This document shows positions 54,331 through 61,788 of a stretch of 64,000 bases of DNA, piece by piece. The DNA comes from Cyanidium caldarium. Its lineage: Eukaryota > Rhodophyta > Bangiophyceae > Cyanidiales > Cyanidiaceae. Both the position numbers and the translations under genes were made by a program. The notes beneath the pieces are model-generated. The model saw only the letters and a list, made by a program, of their open reading frames with translations, searched no databases and had not been told where the DNA came from. The DNA lies in the NCBI GenBank assembly GCA_026184775.1, contig JANCYW010000008.1, forward strand, positions 62,001 to 126,000. The letters run 5' to 3'. Positions within the stretch are counted from its first letter, which is position 1; each line of letters opens with the position of its first letter.

Positions 54331-54353
54331 GATCGATCGATCGATCGATCGAT
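54331..54353. repeat. (GATC)5 tandem repeat
   Basis: Five GATC units plus GAT, in the 285-bp spacer between the divergent SSF1 and ATM1 starts. It is palindromic along its length. Confidence 0.9.
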
Positions 54354-54475
54354 GTCACGCATTCGCGCTGGGCGCTGCACCGACACCCTGTGGCCGCCCA
54401 CCGACCGAGAGAGCACCGTTGCCGTGGATATGCGAGGACGGGAGCAGCAGGGCTGAGGGGCTGCTGGACGGTGTT

Positions 54476-56794
54476 ATGCAAGCCGCGCAATGTTGGCGAG
54501 CGGGCGCGGAGGTTGCGGCACGACGGTCGGCAGTGCTATTTCGCTTAGCACAGACGCGTGCTGCGCGGGAGCTGCGGCGAGCGCCCTCTCCGTCCTCGTC
54601 CACCGCCTGGAGAGCTCACTCGAACGGCGCGTCGGAAAGGTGGTGGCAGCGCTGGGGGGCACTATGGCGAGCGCGAACTGGCTCGTCTGTGGCGTCGACG
54701 GCAGCCAGCAGCACCGCCGCCGCGTCTGGCGCCCGGGCGGTGGCCACGACCGACGCGCTGCGACCGCTGTCGCGCGATTATTGGCGTTTATGGTGGTCGC
54801 GCAGGCGTGCAAAATGGTCGAACGCGCTCACCGACTCTCGATTCGGTGCCGGTGGGGCGTCTGCTGCCGCTCGCAGCAACAGCGGCAGTGCGGAGGCCAG
54901 CGGCTTGGGCGGCGTCGCTCCGGCCACCTTTTTCTCGGTCGGCCGGGTGCTTTCCCGCTATGCCTGGCCGCGTGACGATCCGGTGCTGCGACGGCGGGTG
55001 CTCATCTCCGTCGGCTTGCTGCTGGGCTCCAAGGTCATCTTGGTGCAGGTGCCGCTTCTCTTCAAGCTGGCGGTCGACGCGCTCGCCCCGGTGCATGCGG
55101 CCGCCGGCGCCGCCGCCGCATCCGCCGCCACCTGGCCCATCGTGTTGCTGGTGGGATACGGCCTAGCACGCGGCTGCGCGTCGCTCACCAACGAATTGCG
55201 CAATGCCATCTTCTCCACCGTCAGCCAGCGCGCCATCTCCGACCTGGCGCTGACCACGTTCCGACGCATCCTCAACCTCGACCTCAGCTTTCACGCCTCG
55301 CGACAGACCGGAGCGCTGGCGCGGACCATCGATCGCGGCATGCGCGGTATCGACTTTCTGTTGCGGGCGCTGGTGTTCAACATCCTGCCCACCGCGCTCG
55401 AGGTCGGCATGGTGTGCGGCCTGCTGGCGTACAGCTGCGGCTCGCAGTACGCCTCGGTGGCGGCGGCGACGCTGTCGGCGTACGCCCTGTTCACGTTTGG
55501 CATGACGCAGTGGCGAACGCAGTTTCGCAAGAACATGAACATGGCGGAGAACGCCGCCAGCAACAAGGCGGTCGACAGCCTGCTCAACTACGAGACGGTC
55601 AAGTATTTCAACAACGAGCAGCTGGAGGCGTCGCAGTATGCCACGTTCTTGGAGCGCTACGGCCGCGAGAACGTCAAGACGCAGGTGTCGCTGTCGGCGC
55701 TGAACTTTGGCCAGAACGCCATCTTCTCGGTGGCGCTCGCCGCCATGATGATCATGTCGGCGCGAGAGGTGATCGCCGGCTCCATGAGCGTCGGCGATGT
55801 GGTGTTCGTGAACGGCCTGCTGTTCCAGATGTCGATGCCGCTCAACTTTCTCGGTTCGGTGTACCGCGAAGTGCGCCAAAGCCTCACCGACATGGAGATG
55901 ATGTTCGGGGTGATGGAGCTGCGGCCGCGCATTGCGGAGCCGTCGTCGCCGCTGCCGCTGTTTGCCGAGCGCGACGCGACGGTCGAGTTTCGCAACGTGC
56001 ATTTCGTGTACCCGGGCAGTGCCGGGACGCCGCGCATCGCCGATCGAGACGACCCGCTTGCGGCGGGCCAGGCGGTGTTGCGCGATGTGTCCTTCGTGGT
56101 GCCGCACGGCAAGAAGCTGGCGCTGGTCGGGCCGAGCGGCTGCGGCAAATCGACCATCTTCAAACTGCTGTACCGCTTTTACGACCCCACCGCCGGCAGC
56201 ATTCACGTCGGCGGGCGCGACATCCGGCGGGTGAGTGTGGATTCGTTGCGGCGCGCCATTGCGTGCATTCCTCAAGATGTGGTGCTCTTCAATGACACCC
56301 TCGGGTACAACATCCGTTATGGTCGCTTTGATGCCACCTCCGAGGAGGTGGAGGCGGCCGCGCGCGCTGCCTACATCCACGAGACCGTGGTGAAACGATT
56401 TCCCGACGGTTACAACACGGTGGTGGGCGAGCGCGGCATTCGTCTCAGCGGCGGCGAAAAGCAGCGCATTGCCATCGCTCGGGCGATCCTGAAGAACGCG
56501 CCCATCCTGCTGAGTGACGAGATGTCGTCCGCGCTGGACGCCAGCACGGAGCGTAGCGTGCGCGCGGCCTTGCGGCGCGTGTCGGCTACGCGCACCACGC
56601 TGTTTGCCGCGCACCGTCTGGCTTCCATCGCCGACGCCGACGAAATTCTGGTGCTGCAGCAGGGCGCTGTGGCGGAGCGCGGCACTCACGAACAACTGCT
56701 CAGCACTGCCGACAGTCTGTATCGGAGCCTCTGGCGCGCGCAACAAGCGGACGGCGCAGGAGTGACTCCCTCCGTAGCGGTCGGCTCGTCTTGA
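54476..56794 (+). CDS. ATM1: Mitochondrial ABC transporter ATM1/ABCB7
   Basis: Inner-membrane half-transporter exporting a glutathione-linked sulfur compound for cytosolic Fe-S assembly. 772 residues with an Arg/Ala/Ser presequence of over 100 residues. Membrane domain: ISVGLLLGSKVILVQVPLLF, LTNELRNAIFSTVSQRAI, FHASRQTGALARTIDRGMRG, NYETVKYFNNEQLEASQYA and MIMSAREVIAGSMSVGDVV. The NYETVKYFNNE block is an ATM1 signature. Nucleotide domain: Walker A GPSGCGKST near residue 552, ABC signature RLSGGEKQRIAIARA, and Walker B ILLSDEMSSALD where most members have FDEATSALD. ATG at 54476; open frame upstream is non-homologous. Confidence 0.95.
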   Translation: MQAAQCWRAGAEVAARRSAVLFRLAQTRAARELRRAPSPSSSTAWRAHSNGASERWWQRWGALWRARTGSSVASTAASSTAAASGARAVATTDALRPLSRDYWRLWWSRRRAKWSNALTDSRFGAGGASAAARSNSGSAEASGLGGVAPATFFSVGRVLSRYAWPRDDPVLRRRVLISVGLLLGSKVILVQVPLLFKLAVDALAPVHAAAGAAAASAATWPIVLLVGYGLARGCASLTNELRNAIFSTVSQRAISDLALTTFRRILNLDLSFHASRQTGALARTIDRGMRGIDFLLRALVFNILPTALEVGMVCGLLAYSCGSQYASVAAATLSAYALFTFGMTQWRTQFRKNMNMAENAASNKAVDSLLNYETVKYFNNEQLEASQYATFLERYGRENVKTQVSLSALNFGQNAIFSVALAAMMIMSAREVIAGSMSVGDVVFVNGLLFQMSMPLNFLGSVYREVRQSLTDMEMMFGVMELRPRIAEPSSPLPLFAERDATVEFRNVHFVYPGSAGTPRIADRDDPLAAGQAVLRDVSFVVPHGKKLALVGPSGCGKSTIFKLLYRFYDPTAGSIHVGGRDIRRVSVDSLRRAIACIPQDVVLFNDTLGYNIRYGRFDATSEEVEAAARAAYIHETVVKRFPDGYNTVVGERGIRLSGGEKQRIAIARAILKNAPILLSDEMSSALDASTERSVRAALRRVSATRTTLFAAHRLASIADADEILVLQQGAVAERGTHEQLLSTADSLYRSLWRAQQADGAGVTPSVAVGSS

Positions 56795-56961
56795 CGCGTG
56801 TGTCCTCAGATATAGGGAATGACCAGCGCCGGTCGTCCAGAGGAGCGAGGAATCGCCCGACTCTCCAGCACGAGGTGTACTCGCCTCTGCCACAGGGGCG
56901 CTCCTCTTGTGCTCACCATTGCGTGTGCTGTCGAGCAATCATTCCCGTCCACTGCTCCCGC

Positions 56962-57873
56962 TCATCGTTTGGTCCATTGGAATCCGCGCCGCGCCTTGTG
57001 CCGACCGTACTTTTTGCGCTCCACCATGCGTGCGTCTCGGGTTAGCAAACCTTCGGCCTTGAGCGCCGGCCGCCAATGCTGCCGCACATCCTCCAACGCG
57101 CGCGCGATGCCGTGCCGCAGCGCCTCCGCCTGCCCGGTGATGCCGCCGCCGTGTATCTGGGCCTGCACATGGAACATGCGCTCCGTGTCGGTCACAATAA
57201 ACGGGCGCAACACTTGCAATCGATGGTCTTCGCGCGAAAAGTAGTCGGCCAGGTCGCGGCCGTTCACCGTGAAGCGCGGCTCCTCCGTGGTGGCGCTCGC
57301 TATCGGCATCGCCTCCACCATTGTCGGCATGGCGCCGGCATCACCCGAAGACACGCGCCACGGCGCCGCCGACACCGGCGTCAGGTACACCCGTGCCACT
57401 GCCGTCTTGCGCCGCCCCACCGTGTGCACCGTGACGCCGTCGCGCAGCACGTGGCGTCGTCGCAGCCGCACTGCCCCGCCCGGTTTGCGCTCCACGGCCG
57501 GCACGCTCTCAGCAGCCGACTGTGGAAAGACTTCGGATGCAATATCTAGAAGCGACGACTCCGGCCGCTCCATCTCCGCAAACGGATGTTCCGCGCGATT
57601 GTCCACCGCTCCCGCATATCGCTCCATCAGCGCGTCGTCGCGAGCGTTGGCACCCCGAGTGACATAGAGACGCTTCTGCAACAGCAACTGCACCGCAAAC
57701 ACTCGGTTGTAGGCGCTGCCAGGGATGCCCCAGGGCCTCGACGTTCCCGTCACAAGCGGGTGTCGCGGCCACCCGGACACGCGCCCGACGGACCCCCCGG
57801 CCGCCGGCGACCGCAACGCACCCCACACTTGCCGCGCCACCACCGCACCCACTCGAGCCGTAACGCTGCTCAT
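56962..57873 (-). CDS. MRPS9: Mitochondrial ribosomal protein uS9m
   Basis: Small-subunit protein uS9 with a long leader: 303 residues, of which about 165-303 form the uS9 fold. VTVHTVGRRKTAVARVYLTP is the universal uS9 start (VGRRKxAVARV). FTVNGRDLADYFSREDHRLQ, VQAQIHGGGITGQAEALRHG and IARAL follow, and the C-terminus is GRHKARRGFQWTKR (KKYGxxxARKxxQFSKR in bacteria). A 45-residue Ala/Pro/Met-rich insert interrupts the first strands. Red algal plastids normally encode their own rps9, so this copy is most likely mitochondrial. ATG at 57873. Head-to-head with GUF1. Confidence 0.92.
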   Translation of the reverse strand: MSSVTARVGAVVARQVWGALRSPAAGGSVGRVSGWPRHPLVTGTSRPWGIPGSAYNRVFAVQLLLQKRLYVTRGANARDDALMERYAGAVDNRAEHPFAEMERPESSLLDIASEVFPQSAAESVPAVERKPGGAVRLRRRHVLRDGVTVHTVGRRKTAVARVYLTPVSAAPWRVSSGDAGAMPTMVEAMPIASATTEEPRFTVNGRDLADYFSREDHRLQVLRPFIVTDTERMFHVQAQIHGGGITGQAEALRHGIARALEDVRQHWRPALKAEGLLTRDARMVERKKYGRHKARRGFQWTKR

Positions 57874-58030
57874 GCGTCTATGGATTCACACAAAGCACCA
57901 CCACTTTGCGCGGTATGTTCAAGCTACTCACGCTGCCTGCACACCATCTCGACACACCGGTTGCACACCCGTCCCAAACCCGTATTCCGCACACGCATCG
58001 CGTCATCGCTGCGCGCCATTCCGCGATCAA

Positions 58031-58060
58031 CACGCACGCGTACACGCACGCACGCACGCA
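58031..58060. repeat. (CACG)n microsatellite
   Basis: Imperfect CACG repeat in the 286-bp spacer between the divergent uS9m and GUF1 starts. Confidence 0.8.
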
Positions 58061-58159
58061 TTCCTCGACGCGACTCCTGGGGCCTCGCACTGTGGCCACA
58101 AGACGGAAAGCTCCCATCGACGGCGCTCCCGTCGGTGGAGGCGATGCGAGGCGCGCACC

Positions 58160-60169
58160 ATGATACCTCCACGTGCGTGGATGCCTGTGGGTTTCCCCAA
58201 AATCGTGTTCCGATTGGCGCACGCATCGTCCGCCGGCTCCACGGCTGCTGAAGCGTCGCTCGTCGGTGCCTGGAGTCGCACGCGCAACTTCACCATCGTC
58301 GGGCACGTGGACCATGGCAAGTCGACGCTGTGCGACCGACTGTTGGAACGCACGACGCAACTGGTGAACGTGTCCAAGAGACTACTGGGACGGCCGCAGG
58401 TGACTGACTCGTTGGAGGTGGAGCGGGTGCGCGGCATCACCGTCAAGCTGCAGACGGTACGCATGCGATACAACGAGTACACGCTGAATTTTATCGACAC
58501 GCCCGGGCACGTGGACTTTGGCTATGAGGTGTCGCGATCGCTGGCGGCGTGCGAGGGTGCGGTGTTGTTGGTGGACGCATCGCAGGGCGTGCAGGCGCAA
58601 ACGGTGGCCAACGCGCGGTTGGCGGCGGCGGCCGGCTTGCACATCGTGCCCGTGCTGAACAAGATCGATCTACCGACGGCGAATGTGCCGCGGTGCCTGC
58701 AGGAGATGCAGCAAGTGCTGGGCCTGGACCCGCAACAGGTGCTGCGGGCATCGGCCAAGACCGGTCAGGGCGTGCACGACATCCTGCGCGCCATCGTCGA
58801 GCGGGTGCCGCCGCCCGCCCTCACCATGGCCACCGAAGCTGACGCGCCAGTCGACCCCAATCGACTGCGCGCACTGGTGTTCGATGCGGAACACGATCGA
58901 TATCGCGGCGTCATCGTCCTGGTGCGCATCTTCAGTGGACACCAGCGCAGCGAAGCGCTGCGCAGCGGCCACCGCATCCAGATCTTCAGCACCGGCAAGG
59001 TGTACACCGTCGAAGAGGCGGGTTACGTGGCACCCGGTCCGATTCGGGTGCCCGCACCGGCCGGTCTGTACCCCGGCGATGTCGGCTACATCATCGCCAC
59101 CATCCGCAGCATGGAGGAGGTGCCGGTGGGCGACACCATCACCCTGGCCGGGGCGGCAGCCGCGCGACACCCGCTGCCGGGATATCGACCGGCCAAACCG
59201 GCGGTGTACGCGGGACTCTTTCCGGGCGGCGGCACCAGCTACGAGGAGCTGCGCGATGCGCTCTACAAACTGCGCCTGGGCGATTCAGCGTTGCAGCTGG
59301 AGCCGGAGCGGTCATCGGCACTGGGCACCGGCTTCCGCGTCGGTTTTCTGGGATTCCTGCACATGACCATTGTGCGCGAGCGACTGGCCCACGAGCACGG
59401 CGTGCGACCGTACGTCACCTCGCCCTCGGTGGTGTACCGATGGCCGGGCCGCGAGGGTGACGCCGCCAAGGTGGACAGCGCCCAGCAGGTGCCGCCCGGA
59501 TTGTCGCAGCTGCTAGAGCCTTGGGTGCGACTGGAGGTCACTGCGCCCACCGAATACGTCGGTGCTTGCATGGAATCGCTGCAGTGTCGGCGGGCGCAGC
59601 TGCGAGAACACCGCACCCAGCTGCAGGGCGCTGACAGCGATACGGCGCCCGCCGACGCCCCCACCAGCACCACCCGTCTGGAATACGACCTGCCGCTGGC
59701 GGAGCTGGTCAGCGGCGACCTGTTCGACCGCCTGCGCGCCTCATCCCGCGGTTACGCCCTGCTCGACTATCGCCCGCTGGCTGACGAAGAAGCGCCGTAT
59801 CGGCAGGTGCAGGTGGCGCGCATCGACTTTGCCGTGGCCGACGAGCCCGTCGACGGCTTGTCGCTGCTGATGTGCAACGGTCCAGACACCCACGCGCGCG
59901 CCAAATCTATCGTACAGCGACTGGCGGCAGTCATACCCCGCCAACTCTTCAAATTCAACGTACAAGCGCTGATCGGCAGCCGGGTCATCGCCAGCGAGCA
60001 CATCCCGGCCATCCGCAAAAACGTCACCGCAAAGTGTTACGGCGGCGGCGACGTCAGCCGCAAACGACGTCTGCTCGACAAACAGAAACACGGTCGCAAG
60101 CAACTCCGCGACACTGCTCGGGTGCGCATACCCACCGAAGCCTACATCGCCGCCCTGCGTACGGTATAA
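58160..60169 (+). CDS. GUF1: GUF1/LepA (EF4) translation GTPase, mitochondrial
   Basis: Back-translocating elongation factor that promotes accurate organellar translation under stress. 669 residues with a short presequence (MPVGFPKIVFRLAHASS). GTPase motifs: G1 IVGHVDHGKSTLCDRLLE near residue 48, G2 RGITVKLQTVRM, G3 IDTPGHVDFGYEVSRSLAAC and G4 VLNKIDLPTAN. LepA-specific C-terminal blocks include GYIIATIRSMEEVPVGDTIT, PVYAGLFPG-like KPAVYAGLFPGGGTSYEELR, GFRVGFLGFLHMTIVRERL and AKCYGGGDVSRKRRLLDKQK. Switch I reads VRGITVK where bacterial LepA has EQGITVK. ATG at 58160 (next at 58181). A plastid location cannot be excluded; the bacterial-type core would suit either organelle. Confidence 0.94.
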   Translation: MIPPRAWMPVGFPKIVFRLAHASSAGSTAAEASLVGAWSRTRNFTIVGHVDHGKSTLCDRLLERTTQLVNVSKRLLGRPQVTDSLEVERVRGITVKLQTVRMRYNEYTLNFIDTPGHVDFGYEVSRSLAACEGAVLLVDASQGVQAQTVANARLAAAAGLHIVPVLNKIDLPTANVPRCLQEMQQVLGLDPQQVLRASAKTGQGVHDILRAIVERVPPPALTMATEADAPVDPNRLRALVFDAEHDRYRGVIVLVRIFSGHQRSEALRSGHRIQIFSTGKVYTVEEAGYVAPGPIRVPAPAGLYPGDVGYIIATIRSMEEVPVGDTITLAGAAAARHPLPGYRPAKPAVYAGLFPGGGTSYEELRDALYKLRLGDSALQLEPERSSALGTGFRVGFLGFLHMTIVRERLAHEHGVRPYVTSPSVVYRWPGREGDAAKVDSAQQVPPGLSQLLEPWVRLEVTAPTEYVGACMESLQCRRAQLREHRTQLQGADSDTAPADAPTSTTRLEYDLPLAELVSGDLFDRLRASSRGYALLDYRPLADEEAPYRQVQVARIDFAVADEPVDGLSLLMCNGPDTHARAKSIVQRLAAVIPRQLFKFNVQALIGSRVIASEHIPAIRKNVTAKCYGGGDVSRKRRLLDKQKHGRKQLRDTARVRIPTEAYIAALRTV

Positions 60170-60665
60170 ATGGGAACAGCGAGCCCGCGGTCGGTCGTCG
60201 ACCACGTGAGATCGTTTCGATTGGATACGGTGCAACGCGTTGCCCTCCGTGCATTTGCTTTATTCCCTCCTTGCTCCGGTCACTCCAATTTGGATGGAAC
60301 ACCAGCTGTTGTGCTTTATCGCCCGCCACCCACCCAACCACCCACCATCGACATACCCGCATCCGTCCACCACGAATGCACACAACAACGCGCCCACCGA
60401 TCGTTGTCAGGGCGGATGCGCGCGCGCGCGCTGGTCTGGGCGACGTTTCGGCCGCGAGGTGCGCTCGCACCCGCGCTCGCGCATCGTATACAGCGGCGTC
60501 GGTCACAAACCGCTACGCTGAGGGTGGTAGGGCAGTGGAGTGCGGTAAGGACTACGTGGCGGTGTCCGGCGTTGTTTTCGGTGCGCGTGGGTCGGCAACA
60601 ACGACGGCGGCGGGGGGACTGGGGCGTGCGGAGCGGTGCGGCCGGCGGCGAGCCGCTCGGGTCGG
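60170..60665. other. Intergenic, 496 bp
   Basis: Between GUF1 and the nucleotidyltransferase, both plus. A run of GC dinucleotides lies at about 60419-60431, and CCACGTGA at about 60203. The minus-strand frame here overlaps GUF1 and is not believable. Nothing else seen. Confidence 0.45.
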
Positions 60666-61556
60666 ATGCAACCCTTTACGGCGGTGTTTTTGGCGGCCGG
60701 GCGATCATCTCGCTTTGGCGGCCGCATCAAATGTCTCCAAGAGGTGGGTCGGCACGGCGAGACGCTCATCGAGCTGTCGGTGCGCCAGCTGCTGGACGCC
60801 TGTCCGGAGCTGTCCGATCTGGTGATGGTGGTGTCCGAGTCGACGCACGGTCCCATCCACGCCACCGTTGGCGATCGGTTCTATGGACTGCCGGTGTCGT
60901 GGTGCTTTCAGCGGACGCCGGCGTGGCGCAGCAAACCGTTGGGCACGGTCGATGCGCTGTTGGCGGCGCGTGGCCATGTGCGCGGCCCGTTCGTGGTGCT
61001 CAACGGTGACTCGCTGTACGGTGTGGCGGCGCTGCGGTTGGTGTGTGGGCATATGGTGACCGAGCGCACTCCGTGCATGCCCGGCTACAAACTGCGCGAT
61101 GTGTTGCCCAACGAGGGGCGCGTCAACCGAGCGCTGGTGCAGGTGGACGACAGCGGCCACGTGAGCCGGATCGTCGAACACTACGACATCCACATGGCCG
61201 ACGTGCACGCCGGCCAGTACACCGGCGACGAGCTCACCAGCATGAACATTTTCGGGTTTGTGGCTCCGCACGCGTTCGAGCTGGCGGCGCGCAAGCACGC
61301 GGCGTTCCTGCATCAGCTGGAGCGTCTGCGACGCGGCGACGGGAACCAGATGAATCCGCCGTTGCCGCGCCAAGTGGCCTGCGAAGTGGCCACCACCAAA
61401 GAGTACATCTTATCCACCATGCTGAACGAGCTGCTGGCGGAGTCGGCGGTGCGCGTCCGAGTGCTGACATCGTCGGCCATACGCACACCGTTGGAGCTGA
61501 CCAACCCTGGCGACTTTGCCTTCGTTAAGAGTCATCTGGATAGGGTAGGCTTGTAG
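60666..61556 (+). CDS. Bacterial-style sugar-phosphate nucleotidyltransferase
   Basis: A 296-residue Rossmann-like nucleotidyltransferase. The N-terminal signature FTAVFLAAGRSSRFGGRIKC holds the dinucleotide loop G-x-x-x-R-F. LIELSVRQLL, SKPLGTVDALLAARGHVRGP and FVVLNGDSLYGVAALRLV (Asp of the metal site) follow. The middle part PGYKLRDVLPNEGRVNRALV and ELTSMNIFGFVAPHAFELA, and the end EYILSTMLNELLAES with RVRVLTSSA, resemble a family of single-domain bacterial NTP transferases related to GalU/RmlA. The exact sugar is not predictable. No leader, so presumably cytosolic. Its bacterial look suggests transfer, though GC content and codon use match neighbours. Confidence 0.82.
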   Translation: MQPFTAVFLAAGRSSRFGGRIKCLQEVGRHGETLIELSVRQLLDACPELSDLVMVVSESTHGPIHATVGDRFYGLPVSWCFQRTPAWRSKPLGTVDALLAARGHVRGPFVVLNGDSLYGVAALRLVCGHMVTERTPCMPGYKLRDVLPNEGRVNRALVQVDDSGHVSRIVEHYDIHMADVHAGQYTGDELTSMNIFGFVAPHAFELAARKHAAFLHQLERLRRGDGNQMNPPLPRQVACEVATTKEYILSTMLNELLAESAVRVRVLTSSAIRTPLELTNPGDFAFVKSHLDRVGL

Positions 61557-61656
61557 TGGATAGGAAGCGGGTGCCGGCGTACGACTGCACGGCCATTGGC
61601 TGTGTGGGTTTAGGATGCGGAATGCGTCCGATGGGCAATGCGGCGGAGCGTCAGTT

Positions 61657-61788
61657 TGCCGCGCAGGTAGGGATGATGGGCGACGCTGCAAATGTGCGGG
61701 CGCTCGGCTCGACATTCGGCACCCTAGCCACTGCCGCGCAGGTAGGGATGATGGGCGACGCTGCGAATGTCCGGACGCTCGGCTTGAC
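61657..61788 (-). repeat. Partial tandem duplication of the TLK gene's 3' end
   Basis: A block of about 56 bases at 61657-61712 repeats at 61732-61788, offset 75 bases, with four mismatches. The copy at 61732-61788 encodes the last residues of the kinase (AERPDIRSVAHHPYLRG). The other lies beyond its stop. The first 33 bases are identical. Confidence 0.9.

Noticed and set aside
55163-56938. 591-codon open frame antisense to ATM1
   Set aside because: It mirrors the ATM1 coding sequence. In GC-rich genes with few A/T third positions the antisense frame seldom meets a stop; the translation is His/Arg/Gln-rich with no family features.
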